The translations under genes were made by a program, and so were the position numbers. A DNA stretch of 40,036 nt from a virus, in the IMG/VR virus record IMGVR_UViG_3300035180_002108, positions 1-40,036 of that record; one strand, written 5' to 3'. Positions 30,734 to 39,519 of this stretch are shown here, one piece after another; the stretch's first letter is position 1, and each line of letters starts with the position of its first letter. Under the pieces are notes generated by a model. That model worked only from the letters and a program-made list of their open reading frames with translations. It ran no database searches and was not told where the DNA came from.

Positions 30734-31207
30734 ATGAGCACCCCCACCCTCGGCGCCGGTCTCGCTCCTGCTGGTCTCAGCCCGGCAGGCTTCGGCACGC
30801 CCGCCACGGGCGACGCCGTGGCCCCCGGCACGCCCCTGCGGCAGGCCGACGGCACCGGCGGCCAGTCCCGCTACATCGACGCCAAGACCCGCGACTACGC
30901 GGTCAACGGTGAGGGCCGTCTCCAGGGGATCGGCGGCGTGCAGGGGCGCGTGCAGCTCGCCCTCACGACGACGCTCGGGAGCAGCATCCTCCAGACGCTC
31001 GGGCTCACCGCCTGGCCGGGGGTCATCACCGACGCCATCACCGAACAGGTGGGGGACGCCGTTCGCCGGGCCCTGAAGAAGCTCACCGACGCGGGCGAGG
31101 TCTCGATCGCCGCCATCGAGGTCACGAGGCCGACCGCTAATCGTCTCGTCACGCGGGTGAGATGGACGGACCTCACGACCGGGGCCGACCACACGAGCAC
31201 CCTCTGA
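30734..31207 (+). CDS. Baseplate wedge protein (Mu gp46 / gp25-like)
   Basis: 157 aa, ATG 30734, overlapping the previous stop by position only (1 base spacing). Gly/Pro-rich N-terminus, then DYAVNGEGRLQGIGGVQGRV and TEQVGDAVRRALKKLTDAGE with VTRVRWTDLTTG, the layout of gp25-like wedge proteins. TGATG overlap with gpJ-like gene. Confidence 0.75.
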   Translation: MSTPTLGAGLAPAGLSPAGFGTPATGDAVAPGTPLRQADGTGGQSRYIDAKTRDYAVNGEGRLQGIGGVQGRVQLALTTTLGSSILQTLGLTAWPGVITDAITEQVGDAVRRALKKLTDAGEVSIAAIEVTRPTANRLVTRVRWTDLTTGADHTSTL

Positions 31208-32697
31208 TGGCCGAGAACATCCCGTACAAGTCCGCCGAGGATTCCCGTGATGACGTCCTCCGGACGATCCGCAACGGCCTGATCTCCCGTGGGGTCGCGA
31301 ACCCCGACGTGGGCGACGGCTCCGACTACTACCTCACGGCCTCGGGACTCGGCGTCGAGCTGGAATCCCTGAGGGCTGCTGCCGTCGGCAACGCCGAGGC
31401 GGGCATGGACGACAGCGCCACGGGCGAGGACCTCGATCGCCGCCTCGCCCTCCGGGGCATGAAGCGCCGCCCTGCCGGAGCCTCGAACGGCCCGATCATC
31501 TTCACCACCTCGACGCCGACCCTCGTGGCGACCGGGGCCCAGCTCAAGAGCCCCTCCGGCGTCACGGTCTACGTGACGGTCGGCGGCACCTACTCGAACG
31601 GGGCCCAGATCCCCGTGCAGAGCCTCTCGACCGGCACGGGGGCGAACCTCACGGCGGGCACGAGCCTGCGATGGCTCTCCCCGCCCGCCTACGCCTCCAG
31701 CACGGCCGTCGTCGCCTCCCCGGGCATCACCGGCGGGGTCGATGTCGAGGACGACGAGACGGCCCGTGCACGGCTCCTGGACCGCATCGCCAACCCTCCC
31801 GGGGGCGGCAACGCCTCGCAGATCGCCTCGTGGGCCGAGCGGGTGCCCGAGATCCAGAAGGCGTTCCCCTACCCCGCCTGCAACGGGCCGAGCACCGTTC
31901 ATGTGGCCCTCGTCGCCTACGCCACGGCGACGCCCGGCCGCACGCGGGTGATCTCGGACGCCGGGCTTGCTGCTGCGACCGCCGAGATCGTTGGAGAGCT
32001 ACCCGAGTTCGCGGAAGTCGTCGTCACCAAGGTGCAGGAGGTCCCGGCGGACGCCGGGTTCTCCATCGTGATCCCCTCGGCGGTCGGCACGTCCTCGACC
32101 GGGAACGGCTGGCTCGATGCGGCCCCCTGGCCAACCCCCAAGACGACCACGGTGAGCATCTCCAGCGGCGTCTGCGCCGTCACGACCGTCACGAACACGA
32201 CGGCGATCACGGCGCAGGCTGCGGCCCTCCCGGTCTCGACGTCGGGGTTCTCGATCGCCTGGGTGAGCCCCACGGATTTCAGCCTGCGGACGGCGAAGGT
32301 TCTGAGCTGGACCAGCTCCGGCACCGGCCCCTTCCTCGTGTCGCTCGTCCTCGACACGCCCTTCGTGGGGATCACCACGGGGTGCGTGATCTTCCCGGCG
32401 GCGGTGAACACGAGCATCTACGTGGCGTCGGTGCTGGCCTCGTTCGCGAGCCTGGGCCCGGGCGAGAAGACGAACGCCGCGGGCGTGCTCCCGAGGGCCC
32501 TGCGGCGCCCCTACGCCTACCAGAGCTGGCCCTCGACTCTTGGGGCCTCGTTCCTCAAGGCGCTCGTCGACAGCAGCACGGAGGTGCTCGACGCCTCGTG
32601 GCTCTCGCCCGCCCCGATGATGCCGTACCCGACCCTGATTTCTCAGGCCCCGTACATCTACGTCCCGAGGAACATCGGGCTCTACCAGGTGCAGTGA
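31207..32697 (+). CDS. Baseplate J-like protein (Mu gp47-like)
   Basis: 496 aa, ATG 31207. N-terminal helical region (SAEDSRDDVLRTIRNGLISR), GEDLDRRLALRGMKRRPAGA and DDETARARLLDRIANPPGGG NASQI are the classical signature of the baseplate J/gp47 family. Forms the wedge with the gp46-like and gp48-like proteins. Confidence 0.9.
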   Translation: MAENIPYKSAEDSRDDVLRTIRNGLISRGVANPDVGDGSDYYLTASGLGVELESLRAAAVGNAEAGMDDSATGEDLDRRLALRGMKRRPAGASNGPIIFTTSTPTLVATGAQLKSPSGVTVYVTVGGTYSNGAQIPVQSLSTGTGANLTAGTSLRWLSPPAYASSTAVVASPGITGGVDVEDDETARARLLDRIANPPGGGNASQIASWAERVPEIQKAFPYPACNGPSTVHVALVAYATATPGRTRVISDAGLAAATAEIVGELPEFAEVVVTKVQEVPADAGFSIVIPSAVGTSSTGNGWLDAAPWPTPKTTTVSISSGVCAVTTVTNTTAITAQAAALPVSTSGFSIAWVSPTDFSLRTAKVLSWTSSGTGPFLVSLVLDTPFVGITTGCVIFPAAVNTSIYVASVLASFASLGPGEKTNAAGVLPRALRRPYAYQSWPSTLGASFLKALVDSSTEVLDASWLSPAPMMPYPTLISQAPYIYVPRNIGLYQVQ

Positions 32698-32698
32698 G

Positions 32699-33172
32699 AT
32701 GACCCTCCCCGCGATCGACGACCTCAACGCCGTGGGCGGCATCATCACCGATTACCGCACGCCGCCCGACCCCACAGTCGAGCGCAACGCCTCGAACGAC
32801 AACCAGATCGCTGCCGACGCCACCATGGCGACGAGAACGATCACCCGAGGCTTCGTGGCGTGGCAGGCGGGCACGACCCCCACCGTGATGGCTCACGAGG
32901 CCCTCTGGGGCAACGGCTCGCCCGTCGCCCCGGTCGTCGTGCACGTGAGCACCGGCGTCTACACGATCACCTGGCCCGCCAACGTGACGGACGGCCTCGG
33001 GGTCGTGCAGGCGCTGAACCTCCGCCGGGGCTGGGGCGCCGTCGCGCTCGGCACCGTCGGGATCGTGCAGGTCTACCGCACCGGCCCGAACGTCGTGCAG
33101 GTCTCAACCTTCAACCCGGCGGGCACGGCGAACGACCTCGCGGGCGCCTACGTCGACGTCTACGTGGTCTGA
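32699..33172 (+). CDS. Baseplate/tail structural protein
   Basis: 157 aa, ATG 32699, overlapping the previous stop region. Strand-rich (TVMAHEALWGNGSPVAPVVV; GVYTITWPANVTDGLGVVQA; NVVQVSTFNPAGTANDLAGA). Lies between the gp47- and gp48-like genes, where some phages encode a fibre-linked adaptor. Family not identified. Confidence 0.65.
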   Translation: MTLPAIDDLNAVGGIITDYRTPPDPTVERNASNDNQIAADATMATRTITRGFVAWQAGTTPTVMAHEALWGNGSPVAPVVVHVSTGVYTITWPANVTDGLGVVQALNLRRGWGAVALGTVGIVQVYRTGPNVVQVSTFNPAGTANDLAGAYVDVYVV

Positions 33173-33175
33173 ACC

Positions 33176-33856
33176 ATGTCCTGGTCGTCCCTCAAGATCA
33201 CCGAAACGACGATCCTCGACGGCCTCCTGGCCGCCCGTGGGGACGCCTACACACACGACGTCGACTCCGTCGTGGGGATCGAGACGTGGGCGCACGCCCG
33301 TGAGATCGCCTCGGCCTGGGACGACCTCCGACGCATCAAGAACGAGCAGGATCCCGGCCGGTGCATCGCCTGGATGCCGCGGTGGGAGCGCATCTACGGC
33401 CTGCGCCCCGACCCCTCGGCCACCCCGGTCGAGAGACGGTCGGCCCTCTCGGCCGCGTGCCTCGCCGAAGGTGCATCCCCTCGCCCGTCAACGCTCCAGG
33501 ATGCGCTTCGAGCTGCCGCCCCAGCTCTGAACCCCACGATCATCAACGGGACGAGCGGCACCGCCACGACGCACATCAAGGCGGGCGCGACGATCGCGGG
33601 CGGCATCACCGTCTCGGCCGAGCCGTCGGGCTCCCAGCTCACGTGGACCAGCTCCATCGCCTACGTCTGCGTGCTCTGCGTGCAGCCCTCGTGGATGGAT
33701 CGAGCGACGTACGACCGGCAGCAGGCCACCCTCGATCGGCTGCTGGAGAAGGCGCTCCCCGCCACCTCGACGTTCGGCACCGTGAAGGACGGGCCCTCGG
33801 GCCCCGGGTTCTTCTGCGACCAGGTGGGGAACCTCGACAACCAGAGACTCCGGTAG
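33176..33856 (+). CDS. Mu gp48-like (DUF2313-type) tail protein
   Basis: 226 aa, ATG 33176. Contains PGRCIAWMPRWERIYGLRPD and VERRSALSAACLAEGASPRP, typical of the gp48/YmfQ family that links baseplate wedge to fibres. C-terminal Cys/strand region (AYVCVLCVQPSWMDRATYDR) and FFCDQVGNLDNQRLR. Confidence 0.8.
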   Translation: MSWSSLKITETTILDGLLAARGDAYTHDVDSVVGIETWAHAREIASAWDDLRRIKNEQDPGRCIAWMPRWERIYGLRPDPSATPVERRSALSAACLAEGASPRPSTLQDALRAAAPALNPTIINGTSGTATTHIKAGATIAGGITVSAEPSGSQLTWTSSIAYVCVLCVQPSWMDRATYDRQQATLDRLLEKALPATSTFGTVKDGPSGPGFFCDQVGNLDNQRLR

Positions 33857-33859
33857 GGG

Positions 33860-33877
33860 ATCCTCTTGTCGCTCGTG
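33860..33877 (+). promoter_or_regulatory. Start-associated element, copy 10
   Basis: ATCCTCTTGTCGCTCGTG; TTG is 19 bases upstream of ATG 33885. Opens the fibre block. Confidence 0.55.
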
Positions 33878-33884
33878 CTGATCG

Positions 33885-34841
33885 ATGTCGATCACACGCG
33901 TCAAGGGCACCGGCTGGGCACTGAACGAAGAGATCACCTCGGCGCAGATCAGCGCCGTCGACGTGAACACGGCCAGGGCCATCGACAAGACGACGGCGGG
34001 CGACACCGTCGCGGGCCCCCTCGTGTTCTCCGGCGGGTCGGCCTCGTGCTCGTTCGCGACCGGCACGACTCTCACGATGGGGTCGGGCTCAACGTGCGCC
34101 CTGGCGTCGGCCTCGATGACGATCGACGCGGCCAGCACCGTCACGATGAGCGGCACGACGACGATCCCTTACCCGGGGATCCTCCAGACCTCGGGCGGCG
34201 GTGGCGGCGGCGGGATCATCAAGATCACCGGCGCGAACGCTGCGCTCGTCACCCAGAGCGGCGGCCGAATCGTCCTCACCGACAACGACTACCCGGTGCT
34301 CGGAGGCGGCCACACCGGCGCCACGAGGACCGTGCTGATCCCCATGAGCGCCCTGATCGGCGTCGAGACGTCCGGGTTCGACCAGACCTCGAACCACCGC
34401 TGGTGGACCACCACAGCCACGTCCGGGGTCGTGGTGGTCGCCCTCCCGCGCCTGGCCCAGGGCTCGACCCTCACGGCCGTCGATGCCCTTTTCAGGGTCA
34501 ACGGCTCGCACTCAGGCTACCCGACGTCCGGCACCGGCGTGCCGAACCTTGCTCTCACCCGATCGAGCTACCCGGTCGGCAGCGTCACCCCCGTAGAGGA
34601 GAACCTCTCCTCTACGGCAAACCAGTATTACAGCCCCCTGCCAGCGTCCCAGTCGGGCTGGATCGACTCCTCGAACACCAAGCGGCTCGTCTACACCTGC
34701 AACCAGAACAACGCCGTCGATCTCTCGACGTACGCCTACTACCTCACGATCCGCGACGAATCCGGCACCGGGTCGTTTGCGGGCAACCAGTACCTGGGGC
34801 TCGTCCTCCACTACACGATCGCCGACCTCCGGCCCGCTTGA
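33885..34841 (+). CDS. Tail fibre protein
   Basis: 318 aa, ATG 33885. N-terminal segment (ITRVKGTGWALNEEITSAQI) looks like a fibre base; then Thr/Ser-rich strands (TTLTMGSGSTCALASASMTI), a Gly linker (SGGGGGGGIIK) and a C-terminal globular domain (YAYYLTIRDESGTGSFAGNQ). Lies in the fibre block; likely part of the adsorption apparatus. An unusual perfect palindrome lies inside the gene (34591-34617). Confidence 0.7.
   Translation: MSITRVKGTGWALNEEITSAQISAVDVNTARAIDKTTAGDTVAGPLVFSGGSASCSFATGTTLTMGSGSTCALASASMTIDAASTVTMSGTTTIPYPGILQTSGGGGGGGIIKITGANAALVTQSGGRIVLTDNDYPVLGGGHTGATRTVLIPMSALIGVETSGFDQTSNHRWWTTTATSGVVVVALPRLAQGSTLTAVDALFRVNGSHSGYPTSGTGVPNLALTRSSYPVGSVTPVEENLSSTANQYYSPLPASQSGWIDSSNTKRLVYTCNQNNAVDLSTYAYYLTIRDESGTGSFAGNQYLGLVLHYTIADLRPA
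34591..34617. repeat. Perfect 12-bp inverted repeat inside the fibre gene
   Basis: CCGTAGAGGAGA (34591-34602), ACC, TCTCCTCTACGG (34606-34617). Confidence 0.7.
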
Positions 34842-34857
34842 TCCATTTGTCGCCGGG
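34841..34857 (+). promoter_or_regulatory. Start-associated element, copy 11
   Basis: ATCCATTTGTCGCCGGG; TTG is 19 bases upstream of ATG 34866. Overlaps the fibre gene's stop. Confidence 0.55.
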
Positions 34858-34865
34858 CTGTGGTG

Positions 34866-35459
34866 ATGGCGACCACCGTAATGTTCGCGCAGCTACCCTC
34901 TGGGCAGCTCGCACCCGTCACGATCAGCACCGACGGCAAGCTCGTCGTAGACGGCAGCGTCCGCTACACGGCGACCAGGCCGACGCTCACCGACGGCACA
35001 GGCACCACGCTCCAGGCCAACACGCGCGGTGACCTCGCCGTGCAGGAGCAGTACGGACCTCAGTACGAGGACAACAGCAACCAGGTGGCGGCCACGAGCC
35101 GCCGGTTCTGCGCCACGGGGGCCTACAGCCCCAGCCTCTTGGTGAAGGACTTCGGCGCCACGATCACCAAGAACGCCAAGGCCACGGCCGGCGTGGTGAC
35201 GGCACTGATCGGCGACAACGGCAACGCCGCCGTCCGCTACCTCCAGCTCCACGACACGGCCACCACGCCCTCGGCTGCCGCGGTTCCGGCCATGTCGTTC
35301 AGGGTCCCGGCGACGAGCGCGATCTTCATCGGCGAGGACATCTTGTCGGAGAACGGCTGGAAGTTCGTGAACGGCTGCGCCTACGCGTGGAGCACCACGG
35401 CGGGCACGTACACGGCTGCGACCGTCACCGACCACAACACCCAGGTTTACGGGGTCTGA
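34866..35459 (+). CDS. Virion structural protein (fibre region)
   Basis: 197 aa from ATG 34866 (two GTGs just upstream). Contains a strand-rich N-terminus (TVMFAQLPSGQLAPVTISTD) and a domain with VRYLQLHDTATTPSAAAVPA, FRVPATSAIFIGEDIL and YAWSTTAGTYTAATVTDHNT, a combination seen in structural proteins of several phage groups (recalled, not searched). Probably part of the fibre or its attachment. Confidence 0.65.
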   Translation: MATTVMFAQLPSGQLAPVTISTDGKLVVDGSVRYTATRPTLTDGTGTTLQANTRGDLAVQEQYGPQYEDNSNQVAATSRRFCATGAYSPSLLVKDFGATITKNAKATAGVVTALIGDNGNAAVRYLQLHDTATTPSAAAVPAMSFRVPATSAIFIGEDILSENGWKFVNGCAYAWSTTAGTYTAATVTDHNTQVYGV

Positions 35460-35460
35460 A

Positions 35461-35751
35461 ATGGCGATCTTCAACATCACCTCGATCGTCGCCTCGACCA
35501 TCAACGACGTGCAGAAGCTCGCAGTCGGCGGCGTCCCCGTCTGGTTCGTGACCTTCGACGTCACGACGTCGGCGAAGAGCGTGTTCACCGGCCACGTCTA
35601 CGAGTTCCCTGCGGCCAACGCCACGGCCCTCAAGGCCCTCGTGCAGGCTGTCGCCGACCACGACGAGGCCGAGGAACTGGCCCGGCTGGAGGCGACCCCC
35701 AAGTCGGACGCACCAGCAGCGGTCGATCCTCTCTCGGTCTTCGGGGCCTGA
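35461..35751 (+). CDS. Small hypothetical fibre-region protein
   Basis: 96 aa, ATG 35461, right after the previous stop. Strand-rich N-terminal half (VPVWFVTFDVTTSAKSVFTG) and helical C-terminal half (LKALVQAVADHDEAEELARL). Could be a chaperone or linker for the large fibre protein that follows. Not recognised. Confidence 0.6.
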   Translation: MAIFNITSIVASTINDVQKLAVGGVPVWFVTFDVTTSAKSVFTGHVYEFPAANATALKALVQAVADHDEAEELARLEATPKSDAPAAVDPLSVFGA

Positions 35752-35754
35752 TCC

Positions 35755-38583
35755 GTGGCCCGTCGCAATGGGCATCTCGGAGGGAGCCTCGCCCTTCCGA
35801 CCACCACGTCGATCGCGTCGACGACCGGCGCGGCACTCGCGCCGCGCACCGGCTCGTGGTCCGTCGCGTGGTGGCAGTCGTGCCGGTCAATCGGCACCAA
35901 GTGGGTCGTCGGAAGCGTTCCGGGCGGGTACGTCACGATCGGGTGGGGCATCCTCCAGTTGAACGACGGGCTCTACCTGTACTGCCGCGGAGCCGGGCCG
36001 AAGTTCACGGTCGCGAACGCGTTCCGCGTAGGCTCGTTCGACCGCTTCGTGGCGACCTTCGACGCGGCGACGGGGACGATTTCGGCCTACCGGAACGGCG
36101 TGCTCCTGGCCGCGTCGGGCGCGGCCACCTTCAGCGGAGACGTCAGTGACGCTGGCTTCAGCGTCGGCAACGACGCAGGGAGCGGCGACGTCGGCTCGGT
36201 CGCCGACGCGGTCCTCGACGTGGGCCACGCGTGGACCGCCGCGCAGGTCGCCTCGGACTACTTCGACGCCGGCACGCCCGGCAGCTACACGCACCGCTGG
36301 CCCTTTGACGACGGAGCCGGGACGACCGCACGGGCCACGCGGGGCGGCCTTCCGCTCACGCTCGCTAGCGGAGCCGCGTTCTCCAGCGACTCGCCGATGC
36401 TCGCCCGCGGCGCGGTGAGGAACTACGTCCAGGACTCCAATCAGGTCGCCAGCTCGGCCAACTGGGTCAACGTCGGACTCGGGACGACTACCGTATACGG
36501 TGGCTCGCTCCCCGCCGGGTTCACCTCGGCAACCCTTCTCGCGAACGACGGCTCGACCGGCAGTCACCAGACGCGGGCGAACGGCGGCCTCGTCGCCGCC
36601 ATCCCCATCGGCCGGAAGGTCTTCGTTCAGGCCATCGTCAAGAGGGTCTCGGGGAACGACTGGGTCGCGCTCGGCGGAAACGCCGGAGGTGCGGCCAAGT
36701 ACCTCCGGTTCAGCACCGGGGCTCTCGGCGTCGGAGGCGGCAACGCGATCGACAGCGGCATCGACGACCTCGGCGGCGGATGGTTCCGCCTCTGGTTCAG
36801 CTACATCACGACCACGACCCCGTGGCCGTCGATCTACATGTCCGATGCGGACGGGTCCGTTTCCTACACGCACGCGGCGAACGCCGATCAGGTTGCGTGT
36901 GCCGGAGTGCAGCTCGAAGAGGCGATGCCTGGGCAAACGTCCCCTTCGCCATTTGTCATCACTGGCGTTGCACCCCTCTCGGTCTACGGCCTCCGCGACA
37001 GGCGCCAGAACCACCTCGCCTACTCGGACGACCTCACGAAGTGGCTCGTTCAGAACGGCTCGGCGAGCATCTCCGCGGGAGTCATCTCGGGCGCCACGGC
37101 GAACCTGCTGCTCCGGCAGCTCGCGCCCGTCGGCGTCGGAACTCTTGTCGGGTCCGTCTTTCGGTACGAGCTGGACGTGATGGCGGACGCCGCCTGCACG
37201 GTGCCGATCACGCTCGCCGACGCGTCGGACGGCACGCCGACCCTCCAGAGCAACCTTCCGATCACGACCTCCTGGGTCCGCTGGTCTCTGTCGATGACCA
37301 CCGCGTCGCCCAACGCTGGAGCGATCGGGGTCTACATCGGCGATGGCGCCACGTTCCCTACCGGCCGCACGGTCTACGTCCGTCGGGCGTCGCTCACCCA
37401 GAGCACCAGCTCGTCGGAGTTCGTCGCCACCAACGGGGCATCGGCCAATTCCAGCGGGGCTCCCCGGCAGCTTGCAGGGCGCGGCACCGTCACCAACTAC
37501 ACGCTCCAGACGAACGACGTCACGGCCTCGCCGTGGATCGTGGATACGCTCACGACCGCCGCCTACGGCGGCCCTTTCCCCGCGGGCGGCCCGCAGGCGA
37601 TGCGTGTGATCACCGACACCGCGGCGGTGAGCGTGCATCGCTGCTACCAGTCGCGCTCCGGCATCATCCCGGTCGGCACCCCGGTGGTCGCGTCCTTCTA
37701 CTTCGTGCGCACGGCCGGGGCCAACGCGGTCCTTCTCGCCTGCAACGGCGCCGCGTTCTACCTCGCCGTCGACCCGTCCACGGGGACCTTCAGCGCGCTC
37801 TCAACGGCGGTCGGCACCGGGGGCGTCCTCGCCCGCAACGTCGAGAGCCTCGGCGGCGGCCTGTACCGGGCCAGCGTCCTCTACACGACGAACGCGAACG
37901 ACGCGTTCCTCCAGCTCTACATGAACAACGGCGTCTCCGTGACCTACGGGAACGGAGGCAGCCCGACGTCGATCGCCGTCGGCGGCCTGATGCTGGAGAT
38001 CGCCGCCCCCTGCCAGACGACGTGTTCACCGTACATCGCGAGCGGCGCGACCCCCGGCGTCGGCCTTCGCGACACCCGCCAGAACATGCTCAAGGGCTCT
38101 GACAGCCCGAGCTTCTCCTTCTTCTCGCCCTCAACCGGCGACAGCATCGCGACCGGCATCACCGACCCCGACGGCGGCTCAACGGCTATCGCATACACGT
38201 ACGGAACGGCCACCGCGTCCTACGCCTATCTCTCGCAGACGGTGACGGGTCTCGACGCCTCGAAGGTCTGGACCCTTTCGATGTGGTTGCGAGTCGCCAG
38301 CGGAACGAAGGCCCTTTCGCTCTGCCTCTCGAACCTGACGGTCGCCACGGTCTACAAGGCGATCACCGTGACGACGACCTGGCAGCGCTTCTCGTTCACG
38401 CTCACCGAGAAGCAGCTCGCCGCGACGGCCAGCGGCCTGGGTGTTGGGTTGGCGGGAGCCGCACCGGGGGACGTGTTCCAGATGTGCCGCCTCCAGCTCG
38501 AACAGGCCAACGCCCCCGGGCTGTACGTCAAGACGACCTCGGCGCCCTTCAACCCCAACGGCGCCCCCCGCGTCCTCGTCTGA
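35755..38583 (+). CDS. Large modular adhesin / tail fibre protein
   Basis: 942 aa, GTG start. N-terminal LamG/concanavalin-like domain (SVAWWQSC..., FDRFVATFDAATGTISAYRN GVLLAA), then at least four tandem beta-sandwich modules. Modules start with RN-Y-Q-SN, RQNHLAYSDD, TNYTLQTND and RQNMLKGSD and end in QLEEAMPGQ, LTQSTSS, MLEIAAPCQ and QLEQANAPG; modules 1 and 3 are most alike, as are 2 and 4 at their starts. Such modules often bind sugars. Likely the main host-recognition protein; module gain or swap would alter host range (inference). Confidence 0.75.
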   Translation: MARRNGHLGGSLALPTTTSIASTTGAALAPRTGSWSVAWWQSCRSIGTKWVVGSVPGGYVTIGWGILQLNDGLYLYCRGAGPKFTVANAFRVGSFDRFVATFDAATGTISAYRNGVLLAASGAATFSGDVSDAGFSVGNDAGSGDVGSVADAVLDVGHAWTAAQVASDYFDAGTPGSYTHRWPFDDGAGTTARATRGGLPLTLASGAAFSSDSPMLARGAVRNYVQDSNQVASSANWVNVGLGTTTVYGGSLPAGFTSATLLANDGSTGSHQTRANGGLVAAIPIGRKVFVQAIVKRVSGNDWVALGGNAGGAAKYLRFSTGALGVGGGNAIDSGIDDLGGGWFRLWFSYITTTTPWPSIYMSDADGSVSYTHAANADQVACAGVQLEEAMPGQTSPSPFVITGVAPLSVYGLRDRRQNHLAYSDDLTKWLVQNGSASISAGVISGATANLLLRQLAPVGVGTLVGSVFRYELDVMADAACTVPITLADASDGTPTLQSNLPITTSWVRWSLSMTTASPNAGAIGVYIGDGATFPTGRTVYVRRASLTQSTSSSEFVATNGASANSSGAPRQLAGRGTVTNYTLQTNDVTASPWIVDTLTTAAYGGPFPAGGPQAMRVITDTAAVSVHRCYQSRSGIIPVGTPVVASFYFVRTAGANAVLLACNGAAFYLAVDPSTGTFSALSTAVGTGGVLARNVESLGGGLYRASVLYTTNANDAFLQLYMNNGVSVTYGNGGSPTSIAVGGLMLEIAAPCQTTCSPYIASGATPGVGLRDTRQNMLKGSDSPSFSFFSPSTGDSIATGITDPDGGSTAIAYTYGTATASYAYLSQTVTGLDASKVWTLSMWLRVASGTKALSLCLSNLTVATVYKAITVTTTWQRFSFTLTEKQLAATASGLGVGLAGAAPGDVFQMCRLQLEQANAPGLYVKTTSAPFNPNGAPRVLV

Positions 38584-38600
38584 TCCTCCTATCGCCGCGC
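38583..38600 (+). promoter_or_regulatory. Start-associated element, copy 12
   Basis: ATCCTCCTATCGCCGCGC, overlapping the stop of the large adhesin; core is 19 bases upstream of ATG 38608. Confidence 0.6.
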
Positions 38601-38607
38601 TCATGCG

Positions 38608-39519
38608 ATGGCGAGCCCTCTCTGCACTGCGTACGGCGGCACCCCGACGATCAACGGCGTCAACGTCCCGAACGGCGACACCGTCGACGTGGCCCTGGCC
38701 GATCACGCGGGCGTCCGCACGTGGACGCTCCAGGTGATCGGCACCTCCGCGGGCGTGTCGGTCTACGACCTCTCGGTCAACGCCGTCGCCAAGACGGCAA
38801 CCTTCACGAGCCCCGATCCCTCCGGCACGGTCATCCTCAAGAGCACCATCAACGGCGGGTACGGCCCCGATGGGCAGCTCGACCCGAGCCTCTCCTGCAC
38901 GTTCGGGATCTACGTCCTGTCGAGCGGGACAACGCGCCTGCTGGCGGTGAACGAGACGACCGAGGGCAACGCCGCCTACGGCTGGACCGCCTCGATCAAC
39001 GCGGGCCTCGCCCTCGCGGGCAACGCCGTCCAGTACGGCGGCGACATCGGGGGCACGCTCGTCACCCCGAGGCTCGTCGCGATCAACGCCCACTACTTCA
39101 CGACGAACGCCGACGTGGTCCGGGGCGACGGCTCGATGGGCGCCGTGCCCTCGGCCGCGCTCCCCCTCGCCGCCGCAGGCGCGCGGGGCGGGGTCAGCCT
39201 GCCCTCGACCCCGACGGGCCTGTTCCTGCGCGACGACGGCGGCTGGGGCCCCCAGGGGCTCGCGACGGTCGCCATCGCCAACGCCGACACGACCCTCTCG
39301 GCGGGCCAGGCGGCGTGCGGGATCCTCGTCTTCACCGGCGCCCTCACCGCCTACCGCTACGTCACGCTCCCGCTCACCGCGGGGCGCGCGTGGTGGGTGA
39401 TCAACACGTGCTCCGGCGCCTTCGGCCTGAACTTCCGCGGGCCGACCGGGGGCTACTGCACGATCAACAACGCCGCCCGCGGGATGATCGTCACCGACGG
39501 CACCGCCTTCTTCGCGTGA
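38608..39519 (+). CDS. Second tail fibre / receptor-binding protein
   Basis: 303 aa, ATG 38608. N-terminal Ig-like strands (TINGVNVPNGDTVDVALADH, TWTLQVIGTSAGVSVYDLSV), a central linker with DIGGTLVTPRLVAINAHYFT and a Gly/Ala-rich collar (LPLAAAGARGGVSLPSTPTG), then a C-terminal domain (RYVTLPLTAGRAWWVINTCS). Typical arrangement of a short fibre or tip. GTGA overlap with the last gene. Confidence 0.7.
   Translation: MASPLCTAYGGTPTINGVNVPNGDTVDVALADHAGVRTWTLQVIGTSAGVSVYDLSVNAVAKTATFTSPDPSGTVILKSTINGGYGPDGQLDPSLSCTFGIYVLSSGTTRLLAVNETTEGNAAYGWTASINAGLALAGNAVQYGGDIGGTLVTPRLVAINAHYFTTNADVVRGDGSMGAVPSAALPLAAAGARGGVSLPSTPTGLFLRDDGGWGPQGLATVAIANADTTLSAGQAACGILVFTGALTAYRYVTLPLTAGRAWWVINTCSGAFGLNFRGPTGGYCTINNAARGMIVTDGTAFFA

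Noticed and set aside
35341-35348. TCTTGTCG match to the start element core
   Set aside because: Inside a coding gene, without the flanking ATCC or CCGCG parts; a similar chance match occurs at 37142-37149.
35887-37638. 583-codon minus-strand open frame
   Set aside because: Shadow of the modular adhesin on the other strand; Arg/Gly/Asp-rich and without motifs.
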